Virus record (IMG/VR): IMGVR_UViG_3300049893_001114
Coordinates: 1 to 35,877 of that record
Source of the DNA: a virus
Direction: 5' to 3' (one strand)
Length of the DNA: 35,877 nucleotides
Of the stretch, positions 8,897-15,324 are shown one piece after another. Under the pieces are notes generated by a model, which ran no database searches, was not told the origin of the DNA, and saw only the letters and a program-made list of their open reading frames with translations. Every line of letters starts with the position of its first letter. The first letter of the stretch is position 1. The position numbers and the translations under genes were made by a program.

Positions 8897-10048
8897 TTAT
8901 TGAACGCCTGATGAAGTTAGGCCGTATGATGCCAGACCGTAGTTTGTTACTGATGCCGAAGCCAAGCCGCTAATTACGTTAGTTATAGAACCGTCAACGA
9001 TCGTTATTTCGTAGTAGTACATTTTACCGGCAGTAGGGCCGCTCGACGGTCTTAACCATCCCGTAACTGTTCCCGCTGCTGTTACTGTTATTTTACCGTC
9101 TACGGCGATATTTAAATCACTGTATTGGACGTAGTAAAAGTCAGCCGCGTTTACTGTGTGGCCGTCATCCGCAAAGGCTTTACTTATGTAGGTTGCGTCA
9201 GTGGTGTTGGGTGATGAAAACGTTACTTTTGTTTCACCCGTTTTATATGTGACGTTTTGAGAGCCTTGGGCGCTTTCAGAGCCGTTTGTAAATGTAAACA
9301 AAACGCTTGACGGTAGCGCTGGGTATTGTCCAGCCTCTACTCTATCCGATATATCAAACGTCATGTTTGTTGCAGTTCCGCCATAGTTTGAAGCTGTTAC
9401 ACCTGCCGCGTTTGTTGTTATTGTTGGCCGTGCTGTAAACCCAGTTAGAACCGCTGGGGTGCTGGTTTTGCCTGCTGGTATAGACGAACCACCATTGATA
9501 GACGTTACACCCTGAGCCGCTGGCAAGTCCTCAGTTATAGCATATACACCCCACGAGCTATTGCTGGTCGAGGTGTTTACCGAAAATGTTGCCGGAAGGG
9601 TTGAGCCGTTGGATGTGTGATTATTCCTCTGGCTACCAGTTAAAGTTCTAATGCCGACCTTAAAGCCTGAGCTAGTCGAGGCTGATGGAGGTGCCAGACC
9701 TATACCTATGCGCTTTCCAGCGTGAGCGCTAATGTCAATTGCCAAGCCAGTCGCTTTAACGTGTACATCAACACCCCCAGCCGTCAACGTTGCTCCATTG
9801 TATGCAATGTTTTGAGCTGATCCGCTGATCAGCGTATCGGTATCTAAATCATAAAGCCCAACCTGAACCGAACCGCTTGCCGTCCCATTGGATGCCGCGA
9901 TAGTCCACAGCACCCCATATTCCGTTATTTTTTGATTAGCGGGCAGTGTTACTTGGTGGATGCCACCCTCGAACTGTTTAACAGTGGTCAGATTGAATGC
10001 GGTACTGGTAAAGCCGCTAGTAGTGTTATCGCCAATGATTGTAGTCAT
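8897..10048 (-). CDS. beta-rich putative virion surface protein
   Basis: 383 aa, Ser/Thr/Gly/Ala-rich, almost no Cys, made of short beta strands, as in phage decoration or fibre proteins. Two parts can be seen: an N-terminal sandwich-like domain (residues 1-165) and a second part with Ig-like strands (about 175-360) ending with a flexible GLASYGLTSSG tail. The start codon overlaps the stop of the esterase gene by one base, so the two are probably translated together. Possible roles are receptor binding, decoration or a partner of the esterase. I do not recognise a family. Confidence 0.72.
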   Translation of the reverse strand: MTTIIGDNTTSGFTSTAFNLTTVKQFEGGIHQVTLPANQKITEYGVLWTIAASNGTASGSVQVGLYDLDTDTLISGSAQNIAYNGATLTAGGVDVHVKATGLAIDISAHAGKRIGIGLAPPSASTSSGFKVGIRTLTGSQRNNHTSNGSTLPATFSVNTSTSNSSWGVYAITEDLPAAQGVTSINGGSSIPAGKTSTPAVLTGFTARPTITTNAAGVTASNYGGTATNMTFDISDRVEAGQYPALPSSVLFTFTNGSESAQGSQNVTYKTGETKVTFSSPNTTDATYISKAFADDGHTVNAADFYYVQYSDLNIAVDGKITVTAAGTVTGWLRPSSGPTAGKMYYYEITIVDGSITNVISGLASASVTNYGLASYGLTSSGVQ

Positions 10049-10836
10049 TAAATCATACTCAAGTAAGCTGATGCGAAGCGTTGACCTATTGTAGCCAAGC
10101 TGGATGCATCGTAGTGATCAGAGTCGAACCATGATAAATCACGCAAATCGACACACTTCATTCCTGCATTAGCCGCATCTAACGCAAATAGAGCATCATT
10201 GATTGTTGTAGCGTTGGCCTTGTCTGGCTTTATCGTCCCCATTATCCACGGGGTTGTAGATGATATGCCAACAACACCAGAAAGATAGTCATTGTATGCC
10301 GTCTGGTAGCGAGACTGAAATAAGCTGGCTGGCGATGCTCCAGCGTCAGCGTCTGATTCGCCCAGAATAGATAAAACACCGCAAAGACGGTTATAACCAC
10401 CTGGAAGGGCTAATGCACTTGCAAACCGAGCCCGAGCGCTAGTATCTAGTGAGTTTCCAGTATTCCAATATCCACCGTTAAAACTAGTACCACCTTGCGC
10501 ACAAGGCACTAACAGAATTTTACGATTTCCAGTTAACCTTGGTACAAGCGCTTTTACAAACTCAAGCCAAAACCCCATTTGACCAGCGTTTTCGTTAACG
10601 TGATCCAGTGGGTTTGTTGCTGCGCTAACTGTTTGAGAGCTATAGCCAAACTGAAACACCTTGCCGCTGATTGCAGAATAATCATCATCTATCCCAGTGC
10701 GGATATTTGCGCGGCCTATTGTGTTTGATTGCGCTTTTGTCATCCAAAAAATATCGTAACCTTCGTTTGCATCAAAACCGCTTACCAGTTTTCCTATGCT
10801 CGGGTCGCGCTGTAAAGTTATCGTTTTTGCTGTCAT
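10048..10836 (-). CDS. SASA-type carbohydrate esterase (sialate/acetyl-xylan esterase-like)
   Basis: 262 aa with the block motifs of the SGNH/SASA family: nucleophile AQSN (Ser37, usually GQSN), CAQGGTS (112-118), GESD (159-162) and the Asp-x-x-His pair in DSDH (Asp238, His241). These hydrolases remove acetyl groups from sugars. In a phage this points to deacetylation of host surface polysaccharide or O-antigen. No signal peptide is seen, so it is probably a virion part or released at lysis. It sits between the lysis and packaging genes, one base overlapping the beta-rich protein. The Gly-to-Ala change in the first motif is mild. Confidence 0.85.
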   Translation of the reverse strand: MTAKTITLQRDPSIGKLVSGFDANEGYDIFWMTKAQSNTIGRANIRTGIDDDYSAISGKVFQFGYSSQTVSAATNPLDHVNENAGQMGFWLEFVKALVPRLTGNRKILLVPCAQGGTSFNGGYWNTGNSLDTSARARFASALALPGGYNRLCGVLSILGESDADAGASPASLFQSRYQTAYNDYLSGVVGISSTTPWIMGTIKPDKANATTINDALFALDAANAGMKCVDLRDLSWFDSDHYDASSLATIGQRFASAYLSMI

Positions 10837-10837
10837 T

Positions 10838-11263
10838 TTACACCAATGCGATTAGGATTTTTTTTGCTACTGCTTTCAGTATGTCGCCCGCTGGGAATCC
10901 TGCTACCATCGCCAAAATTATGACGCCTGATGCCAGCATGTAATATTTCTGCGCTTTCTGTTTTCCGCTTTCGTATGCGTCCAAGTATTTGATTAGGCGC
11001 TTTTGCTCTTCGGGAGTTATTGCTGAATCTTCTAAGTGTTTCAAAACTCGGTCGACGTTTTCAGTGAGTAAAAAGCCATCACCCTCTAGTTTTAAAATCT
11101 TTTCTCCATGCTCTGATAATGTTGAGGCATGTCTGGCCATTTCGTGGCGCAGGTCGTTATTGTCGATCGCTGTTTTAAGCAATTCGCGCATGGTATCTAC
11201 GAACTCCTGCTGTCTGTCTGGACAGCTATTCGCGACTGATTTTACGCCTGCATTGTCCTGCAT
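10838..11263 (-). CDS. coiled-coil protein with C-terminal membrane anchor
   Basis: 141 aa. Residues 15-95 are charged and helical (heptads around TLSEHGEKILKLEGD), followed by a hydrophobic stretch at about 108-128 (YYMLASGVIILAMVAG) and a basic amphipathic end. The ATG has a GGGA site five bases away. The protein lies between the lysis genes and the esterase. It might be a holin partner or superinfection-exclusion factor; neither is shown by the sequence. Confidence 0.7.
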   Translation of the reverse strand: MQDNAGVKSVANSCPDRQQEFVDTMRELLKTAIDNNDLRHEMARHASTLSEHGEKILKLEGDGFLLTENVDRVLKHLEDSAITPEEQKRLIKYLDAYESGKQKAQKYYMLASGVIILAMVAGFPAGDILKAVAKKILIALV

Positions 11264-11513
11264 AAGTTCCCACTCGAATTAAAGGCTTAAACGGTTCGAC
11301 TTCTTTATTGTTGGCCGATTTTACAGCATAAATAAGGCCATTTACAGCCGCACTTATCATATCAGACTTGACTTGCGATTTATCCCTTTCAAGTCTTGTC
11401 AGGTAATTACCTATTTGATGAAGCCTAGCCGTTTCGTTCATATATTTTACATCATAATCAGGTATTTTGCTGCTAAAGCCGTTAAACATACCGCTATCGT
11501 AGCTAGGTTCCAT
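11226..11513 (-). CDS. small hypothetical protein in the lysis region
   Basis: 95 aa from the ATG at 11513, overlapping both neighbours: 67 bases with the upstream three-span membrane protein and 38 with the downstream gene. No good ribosome site is visible. An internal ATG at 11441, just after the upstream stop, would give 71 aa beginning MNETARLHQIG and remove most of the overlap. The middle is helical and charged; no membrane span. Family not recognised. Confidence 0.5.
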   Translation of the reverse strand: MEPSYDSGMFNGFSSKIPDYDVKYMNETARLHQIGNYLTRLERDKSQVKSDMISAAVNGLIYAVKSANNKEVEPFKPLIRVGTYAGQCRRKISRE

Positions 11514-11782
11514 AGGATACGCTGCTCGCTCATAAATTGAACATTACTATCATTTAGGGGCATTGAAGGATTGGCCATGAATAAAATCACGCGCACCCCC
11601 AAAAATAGGCCCATAGACTCGCCAAACCCTAAAAACTGGTCTGTTGCCAGCTTTACGCTAAGGTCAATCGCTACGGCTGCCGTGGATGCTGCAATCATCA
11701 TTCCGACAAATAGCATAATTTTTGCCGTTGCAAAATCCCACGCCATATCAACGGCCTCTTTCATTGTGTTAGGCGCTTTCAT
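11447..11782 (-). CDS. three-span membrane protein, possible holin
   Basis: 111 aa with three hydrophobic segments at about residues 20-40 (IMLFVGMMIAASTAAVAIDL), 50-70 (MGLFLGVRVILFMAN) and 88-110. The N-terminus carries a mix of charges. Size, three spans and position next to the spanins fit a class I holin or an accessory holin. A second holin candidate lies upstream of the endolysin. It begins just after the Rz gene stop. Confidence 0.62.
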   Translation of the reverse strand: MKAPNTMKEAVDMAWDFATAKIMLFVGMMIAASTAAVAIDLSVKLATDQFLGFGESMGLFLGVRVILFMANPSMPLNDSNVQFMSEQRILWNLATIAVCLTALAAKYLIMM

Positions 11783-11790
11783 CTATCCCT

Positions 11791-12219
11791 CTACTGTTTG
11801 AGTGTTTTTACGCATAAATCGAGAGCCGATTCTAGTTCAATGATTCCGGCTCGGAGACTAAAATAATCCTGTCTAGCGTCTTGATCAAGCTCTGGCGCTC
11901 TTTCGTTAGTTCGGGCGGTATCGGCAGCTTGGGGCAAGCTTGGACAATGGGCCTTTGGGCGCAGCTTGACAGCGCCAGAGTCAACCCGATTGCGTAAAAT
12001 GCTAATTTCATGTTGGGCCTCGTCAATTCGATTTAAGTATTCATTTTGCAGGTTTGTATAAGCTTCGATCTTTCGATTTAGCTCTTTTTCTGTTGCTGTT
12101 TTTACCGCGATTATCTGCTGTTGCTGTTCGACAATGTCATTTAGCTGGTTCCAGCGCATGATGACTAACCACACGACACCCAAAACTAAAGCGATCAATA
12201 AAATCCTAAACTGGAGCAT
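11791..12219 (-). CDS. Rz: Rz-like inner-membrane spanin
   Basis: 142 aa from the ATG at 12219 (MLQFRILLIALVLG); a TTG 15 bases upstream is less likely. There is one N-terminal membrane anchor (residues 3-22), then a long coiled coil (about 25-85), and the typical late segment ARQDYFSLRAGI. In lambda the Rz/Rz1 pair bridges the periplasm and disrupts the outer membrane in the last step of lysis, which implies a Gram-negative host. The Rz1 gene is embedded inside this gene in another frame, and the endolysin gene overlaps its start by 14 bases. Confidence 0.88.
   Translation of the reverse strand: MLQFRILLIALVLGVVWLVIMRWNQLNDIVEQQQQIIAVKTATEKELNRKIEAYTNLQNEYLNRIDEAQHEISILRNRVDSGAVKLRPKAHCPSLPQAADTARTNERAPELDQDARQDYFSLRAGIIELESALDLCVKTLKQ
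11832..12011 (-). CDS. Rz1: Rz1-like outer-membrane spanin lipoprotein, nested in Rz
   Basis: 59 aa starting MKLAFYAIGLTLALSSC: a signal peptide ending in a lipobox (LSSC), so the Cys would be lipidated. The short mature part is Pro-containing (PKLPIPPEL), as in lambda Rz1. It lies entirely inside the Rz gene in a different frame, the classic embedded arrangement. The ATG at 12011 is chosen over an upstream start because it sets the right signal-peptide length. Confidence 0.87.
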   Translation of the reverse strand: MKLAFYAIGLTLALSSCAQRPIVQACPKLPIPPELTKERQSLIKTLDRIILVSEPESLN

Positions 12220-12613
12220 ATTTTTTACCGTCAAATGTTAGGTTTTGCTGCCGTGGAATTTCAGCTAAGCCAATGTGAATCCATGAAGGCTCAAGGATTA
12301 GCTGATCGTAAACAATGCCCGATTTTCTGATAGTCGAAAAAATATCGCCTAAATCCATATCACCGACAATGAAATCAGCCGCCAACCCATGAAGGTGCGC
12401 GCTTGTTTTCGAGCCTTTGACTTTTTCGTTTACTTCTTTTGACCGATAGCCGCTCAAAATGCGGATAGGTTTATCGTGACAGGCCGTGCGGACTAATTCT
12501 AACGCCTCGGCCAGCGTGTAAAGGTTTGATTTTGCGTAGTCTGGAGGCGTGTTATCCAACCCTGTTTTGGTAGTTGTAAGCTCTTCTAGCGTAAAGTGTT
12601 CACTTAGATTCAT
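12206..12613 (-). CDS. endolysin, M15-type peptidoglycan peptidase
   Basis: 135 aa, a single-domain D-Ala-D-Ala peptidase of the M15_3 type. Zinc and active-site residues are visible: SAHLHGLAAD (His73, Asp80), Glu108 in ILEPS and His113 in WIHIGL; the substrate loop SGYRS is at 54-58. It cleaves peptidoglycan cross-links from the inside once a holin opens the membrane. No signal peptide is present, so it depends on a holin. It overlaps the holin gene by 14 bases and the Rz gene by 14 bases. Confidence 0.93.
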   Translation of the reverse strand: MNLSEHFTLEELTTTKTGLDNTPPDYAKSNLYTLAEALELVRTACHDKPIRILSGYRSKEVNEKVKGSKTSAHLHGLAADFIVGDMDLGDIFSTIRKSGIVYDQLILEPSWIHIGLAEIPRQQNLTFDGKKYAPV

Positions 12614-12887
12614 TAGTGCGCCCCAGATGCTTGTCTATCGTGTAAGTTCCGCCCACCGTTGCGAGTAGAGCTGTAGAAATCCACTCCATGGAGCTAGCAG
12701 CGATTCTAACCATTTCGATCTGGTTGTCATCGTGAGCGTCTAAAATTGCAAGGGCTATAGCACTCCCAAAACCGAACAAAACACCCGTTAACACTGTTAC
12801 AACGAGAGCGAGGCCATAGCGTTTTACACTGGGTTTATCGGTCTTTGAGTCTTGAACAAATTGAGCTAACCACGCTAGTAAATTCAT
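12600..12887 (-). CDS. putative holin, two membrane spans
   Basis: 95 aa, with spans at about residues 24-48 (YGLALVVTVLTGVLFGFGSA) and 66-84 (MEWISTALLATVGGTYTI), both termini polar. The layout, small size and place directly in front of the endolysin support holin function, setting the time of lysis. A GGGG-type ribosome site precedes the ATG. It is the first gene after the terminator at 12934-12960, so its expression would need read-through or antitermination. Confidence 0.78.
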   Translation of the reverse strand: MNLLAWLAQFVQDSKTDKPSVKRYGLALVVTVLTGVLFGFGSAIALAILDAHDDNQIEMVRIAASSMEWISTALLATVGGTYTIDKHLGRTNESK

Positions 12888-12933
12888 ACTTGCCCCATTT
12901 AAGTTTTATCAATTTTATGATATTTGAGCGCAT

Positions 12934-12960
12934 AAAAAAAGCCCGCCTTTTGAGCGAGCT
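12934..12960 (-). terminator. rho-independent terminator before the lysis cassette
   Basis: On the minus strand AGCTCGC pairs with GCGGGCT (one G-U pair) around a seven-base loop, followed by seven T. It stands 47 bases before the holin start with no promoter evident between them. This is the arrangement of lambda tR', where late transcription passes only after antitermination by Q. No Q homologue is recognised here. Confidence 0.82.
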
Positions 12961-13113
12961 GTTTTACCGCATTTTAACGAGTGCGGACTCGACCTAAGAT
13001 GGTGCCCTACTGTGTACGCCTTTCGCGGTGAGCATCGCGGGCAGTGGTCAGATAACCTGAACGGGTCTAACGTACCTATTTGCGAATCTGCATCACCCGC
13101 GGCCACAGATTAA

Positions 13114-13142
13114 AAGCCGCTTTTGTTCGCCCTATTACGGGC
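13114..13142 (-). repeat. hairpin plus AAAAGCGGCTT motif, copy 2
   Basis: Minus strand reads GCCC-gtaata-GGGC, then GAAC, then AAAAGCGGCTT. A second unit with the same order, a different hairpin loop but the same 11-base tail, lies 167 bases upstream at 13281-13315. Confidence 0.7.
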
Positions 13143-13280
13143 CAATGTGGGGCGCTCACACAAAAGAGGGTTGATTATTACAGTATTTGATAATCTCGGT
13201 TCTATGCCCGCTGGCTTTAATCAACTAGAAACGGCCTGCACGTTGATAATATCCTCGGACGATAATTTCAAGAGCATTGC

Positions 13281-13315
13281 AAGCCGCTTTTAGTTGCCCA
13301 CTCGTGAGAATGGGC
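13281..13315 (-). repeat. hairpin plus AAAAGCGGCTT motif, copy 1
   Basis: Minus strand reads a hairpin GCCCATTC-TCAC-GAGTGGGC (one T-G pair), then AACT, then AAAAGCGGCTT. The hairpin differs in sequence from copy 2 but the order hairpin, (G)AAC, 11-base motif is kept, which suggests a structural RNA or protein-binding unit. Confidence 0.7.
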
Positions 13316-13346
13316 GGGTCTACTGTCAACACGCACTAGCGTCCTG

Positions 13347-13445
13347 CTAGCCGTCTAATTCTACACCATTTGCACACGCAAAACAAAACCATAGCGCACT
13401 CATCCATATAACAGCCAATCCGTAAACAGTTATGATTGACAACAT
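13347..13445 (-). CDS. 32-aa single-span membrane peptide
   Basis: MLSIITVYGLAVIWMSALWF followed by a Cys pair and a short polar tail. A very strong ribosome site (GGAGGG) lies five bases before the ATG, which is why I accept so short a gene. It follows the 57-aa gene by 12 bases. One membrane span with Trp and Phe at the end; function unknown. Confidence 0.6.
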   Translation of the reverse strand: MLSIITVYGLAVIWMSALWFCFACANGVELDG

Positions 13446-13457
13446 AATCCCTCCATA

Positions 13458-13631
13458 TCATTTTCGTGGCGTCACGGAAATGATACCCGCAAACGCTTTT
13501 AGTTTTTCCGCCATTTCTGGAGTTACATAAAACTCCACCTTTACAAGTCCGGCCGCTTTTTGTCTTTCTCGTTGCGCAGCCTTTCTTTGCGCTGGTGTTT
13601 GGGGCGCTTTCGCGCCCTTGTCGTTAGTCAT
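13458..13631 (-). CDS. small basic, possible ribbon-helix-helix DNA-binding protein
   Basis: 57 aa. A basic helical N-terminus (PAQRKAAQRERQKAAGLV) leads into a beta-like stretch KVEFYVTPEMAEKLKAFAG. This 'AGLVKVE-YV-PE--EKLKAFA' shape is common in small phage proteins with a ribbon-helix-helix look. The start overlaps the stop of the previous gene by four bases (ATGA). It could be a late-region regulator; that is inference from fold shape and position between NinG and lysis. Confidence 0.68.
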   Translation of the reverse strand: MTNDKGAKAPQTPAQRKAAQRERQKAAGLVKVEFYVTPEMAEKLKAFAGIISVTPRK

Positions 13632-13861
13632 TGCTGTTCTCTCATTTTTGGTGGGAGAGTTAGCAGAATTTCTTTAAGTTCTGGGTTTATACGATCATCA
13701 ACACACACGGGGGATCCATCAGCATCTACCACTACCGCGCTGTCGAATGAATAAGCGCTTTTATTTATATTTTTTGTAACGCCATAAACACCGTGTTCGG
13801 AAATTTCAAACCAAAATACTTCAATTCCTTGATTTGTGTCTTTGCTTAAAAATTCGACCAT
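13628..13861 (-). CDS. small hypothetical protein downstream of NinG
   Basis: 77 aa from the ATG at 13861, which has AGGTG six bases upstream; a GTG nine bases earlier would place the ribosome site inside the gene. The protein is acidic with a beta-rich centre (IEVFWFEISEHGVYGV) and no recognised family. It is the first gene after a 75-base gap holding two inverted repeats, and its stop is coupled to the 57-aa gene. The position matches where lambdoid phages carry Q, but I see no similarity to a Q protein. Confidence 0.68.
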   Translation of the reverse strand: MVEFLSKDTNQGIEVFWFEISEHGVYGVTKNINKSAYSFDSAVVVDADGSPVCVDDRINPELKEILLTLPPKMREQQ

Positions 13862-13903
13862 TTCATTCACCTATTTGTTTTTCTGTCGCGCCATTCGCTT
13901 CAG

Positions 13904-13935
13904 TGAGATCATCATCTCAAATAGTGACACGTCAC
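13904..13935. promoter_or_regulatory. pair of inverted repeats after NinG
   Basis: TGAGAT-catc-ATCTCA (13904-13919) and GTGAC-ac-GTCAC (13924-13935) stand four bases apart in the short gap between NinG and the next gene. No T-run follows on either strand, so they look more like protein-binding sites or an RNA processing structure than terminators. Confidence 0.45.
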
Positions 13936-13942
13936 GCAATCA

Positions 13943-13963
13943 TCTTTACACTTCTTTACACTT
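13943..13963 (-). repeat. dispersed 21-base repeat, copy 1
   Basis: Minus-strand AAGTGTAAAGAAGTGTAAAGA spans the stop codon of NinG. A copy differing at one base lies at 20324-20344 and a weaker one at 17504-17524. All three lie at or over gene ends in the same orientation. Confidence 0.55.
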
Positions 13964-14500
13964 CAGCTCCTTAATCTTGCTCTGATAATGTTTTGCTATC
14001 TCTGCGTAATCCGCTGCACTTCGCTTAACTACGGTTGACAGTTCAAGCGCCTCAACTCGCTCAATTCCTATTTTTGCGATAAGTCCAGCGCGGTACATTA
14101 CTAGGTTTCCGCTTAGGTAGTTATTACAGGCTACGCACTGCTTATGGCAGTTGTCTTCGTTAAATCTTAAATCAGCTCTGGCCCCTACTGTTTTGTAGTG
14201 CCCTGCGTGCCATTGGCCGCCCCAGTCTTTTGGCTTATCGCAACTAATACACCCTAAATCCCTGTCGCGTAACCGTATAAACTCGTTAAAAGCCTTCTGC
14301 GCCTTCGATTTTTGGAAGCTGGCGTCATTGGATAGCATCTCATCCTTTCTGGCCTTGTGCGCACGTTTAGCAAGTTTTTCAGACTGTTTAACCGCTAATG
14401 CAATGGCGCAACTTGGCGAGCAAGCCTTTTGTAAAATCCTAACCGGTGTAAATTCCTTTTTGCACTCCCTGCATTTTTTTAATTTTACTGCTCTTTGCAT
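13946..14500 (-). CDS. ninG: NinG-like recombination protein
   Basis: 184 aa. The Cys arrangement at the start (CREC at 10-13 and CSPSC at 27-31) and the HNH-like second half (CISCDKP, WHAGHY, then CHKQCVACN) are those of lambda NinG/Rap, a nuclease that cuts recombination intermediates. A charged linker rich in Lys, Ala and Arg separates them. An AAGG site lies before the ATG at 14500. It follows cassette array 1 in the operon and is downstream of NinB, as in lambda except for the inserted cassettes. Confidence 0.9.
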   Translation of the reverse strand: MQRAVKLKKCRECKKEFTPVRILQKACSPSCAIALAVKQSEKLAKRAHKARKDEMLSNDASFQKSKAQKAFNEFIRLRDRDLGCISCDKPKDWGGQWHAGHYKTVGARADLRFNEDNCHKQCVACNNYLSGNLVMYRAGLIAKIGIERVEALELSTVVKRSAADYAEIAKHYQSKIKELKCKEV

Positions 14501-14539
14501 ACTAGCCTTAAATAAAAAGTTAAGTTATTGATTTTGTTA

Positions 14540-14602
14540 GAAACACGAAAAAATAAAAACCGGAAATATACGGTCTTCACTGTATATTCCTCTGTTATAT
14601 TT
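14540..14602 (-). terminator. 63-bp array-end element E1 (terminator-like hairpin)
   Basis: Read on the minus strand, GGAATATAC pairs with GTATATTTCC (one bulge), followed by GGTTTTTATTTTTT, a good intrinsic terminator. The element is shared with 22775-22837: both are exactly 63 bp, with 22 of 23 bases matching at the left, 23 of 23 at the right, and a divergent 17-base centre that still pairs with the conserved right arm. It begins at the stop codon of the last cassette gene of array 1. Read on the plus strand it also looks like an imperfect attC ending in GTTATAT. Confidence 0.8.
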
Positions 14603-14789
14603 GTTTTCTCAAGAAGTGGTCATCCTGAATAATTTCAAATATTTCATGGCTCTCCGCACCATGCTTTTTTGCTAAAGTGATTAACTTCCTGCACATATCA
14701 TTAAGTGCGAAGTTGGTAGCGGTTTTACTTTCTAAATCTTTCCTAAGCCCCACTATCACAGCTTTGTCTCTAGCAATTTTGTCTTTCAT
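14595..14789 (-). CDS. 64-aa helical cassette protein (array 1, third cassette)
   Basis: MKDKIARDKAVIVGLRKDLE and on to a C-terminal EIIQDDHFLRKQI: charged and helical with a possible coiled coil. The ATG at 14789 has GGGGTGG about eight bases upstream; a longer reading from 14894 would translate the attC and is rejected. The TAA stop lies inside ATATAAC, an R''-like core. The family is not recognised. A possible toxin, antitoxin or small regulator is only a guess from size and context. Confidence 0.72.
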   Translation of the reverse strand: MKDKIARDKAVIVGLRKDLESKTATNFALNDMCRKLITLAKKHGAESHEIFEIIQDDHFLRKQI

Positions 14790-14808
14790 TTTTAAAACCA
14801 CCCCAAAA

Positions 14809-14886
14809 ATATAACAAATCGTTGCAGCATCACTCCGCTGCGCTACGTTGGATGGGCTGCGCCCACCGCTGAACTCGGCGTTATGC
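14809..14886 (-). other. attC site 3 (family III)
   Basis: 78 bp. Minus strand: R'' GCATAAC, spacer GCCGA, L'' GTTCAGC, long loop, L' GCTGCAAC (extra C unpaired), spacer GATTT, R' GTTATAT. The L arms pair fully apart from the single extrahelical base, and the R cores TAAC/GTTA pair. The exonuclease stop codon TAA is in R''. Clearly related to site 4. Confidence 0.9.
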
Positions 14887-15324
14887 GGTCGCAATTGTGT
14901 AGCTTTTTGCTATCGCCTTTGCATCGAGCAAAGCATTGTGTGGAACTGAAGATTCTTTTGAAGTTATACCCCAATGCAAGTAAAAAGTTATATTTTGCAT
15001 TGCTGGGCATTCACCGCCACCAACTTCTATTAAGTCACAAAAATGCTTTATATCGGTAGGCCAATCTGCAATAACAGTTATATGCTCAAACATGGAAAAA
15101 ATTTCAGCAATTCTATTTGCTACTACTTTTTTATCTACATACACAAAAGGCGCACTGCAATGATGAAGCACAGGAATAACATTTTTAGCTACCCAGTCAT
15201 CTTGTGCGCAATCTTTAAAAATGGCGTAAATTTCTGGCGCAAGCCCTTCTACTTGAGGCACCATTGCAAAACTAATAAGCTCACCTTTAAAGCCGTCAAA
15301 CTCGCAATCTATAAAAAATTTCAT
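14881..15324 (-). CDS. DEDD-type 3'-5' exonuclease in a gene cassette
   Basis: 147 aa from the ATG at 15324; an upstream ATG lies too close to attC. The exonuclease residues are visible: Asp6 and Glu8 in FIDCEFDG, an Asp in VIADWPTD (about 90-97), and HNALLD (His129, Asp134), the DEDDh pattern. The short single-domain form resembles Rv2179c-type exoribonucleases. Likely substrates are RNA 3' ends or short oligonucleotides. It starts 12 bases after attC site 2 and ends in attC site 3, the normal compact cassette layout. A role in counter-defence or RNA turnover is inference. Confidence 0.82.
   Translation of the reverse strand: MKFFIDCEFDGFKGELISFAMVPQVEGLAPEIYAIFKDCAQDDWVAKNVIPVLHHCSAPFVYVDKKVVANRIAEIFSMFEHITVIADWPTDIKHFCDLIEVGGGECPAMQNITFYLHWGITSKESSVPHNALLDAKAIAKSYTIATA

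Larger units (their letters stand above)
12961..13346 (-). ncRNA. gene-free structured leader upstream of lysis genes
   Basis: No convincing ORF is present over 386 bases (459 counting to the holin). On the minus strand there are many inverted repeats: 13296-13315, 13218-13225 with 13170-13177 (GTTGATTA/TAATCAAC), 13129-13142, and nested arms CAGAT/ATCTG inside GCGGG/CCCGC around 13040-13100, plus CCGCA/TGCGG just before the terminator. The whole stretch ends in the terminator at 12934-12960. It could be the leader of the late operon, comparable to the lambda pR'-tR' leader, or a free-standing phage RNA. I did not find a clear -35/-10 pair. It does not resemble a tRNA, tmRNA or RNase P RNA. 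Confidence 0.5.

Noticed and set aside
12915-13106. 63-aa minus-strand frame across the lysis terminator region
   Set aside because: It would be translated through the terminator stem, has no ribosome site and no sensible protein composition.
12961-13130. tRNA or tRNA-like gene in the region before the lysis cassette
   Set aside because: There are arms such as GCGGG/CCCGC and a GGTCGAGTCC stretch, but no cloverleaf with correct arm lengths or acceptor stem fits.
13320-13330. TTGACA -35 box on the minus strand near 13324-13329
   Set aside because: A perfect -35, but no acceptable -10 at 16-18 bases; the spacing falls in the hairpin of copy 1.
14790-14894. Longer start of the last cassette gene, reading through attC site 3
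   Set aside because: The extra 35 residues translate an attC hairpin and have no ribosome site; the ATG at 14789 has a good one. The same reasoning was used for the array 2 genes with longer frames (up to 23066 and 23721).
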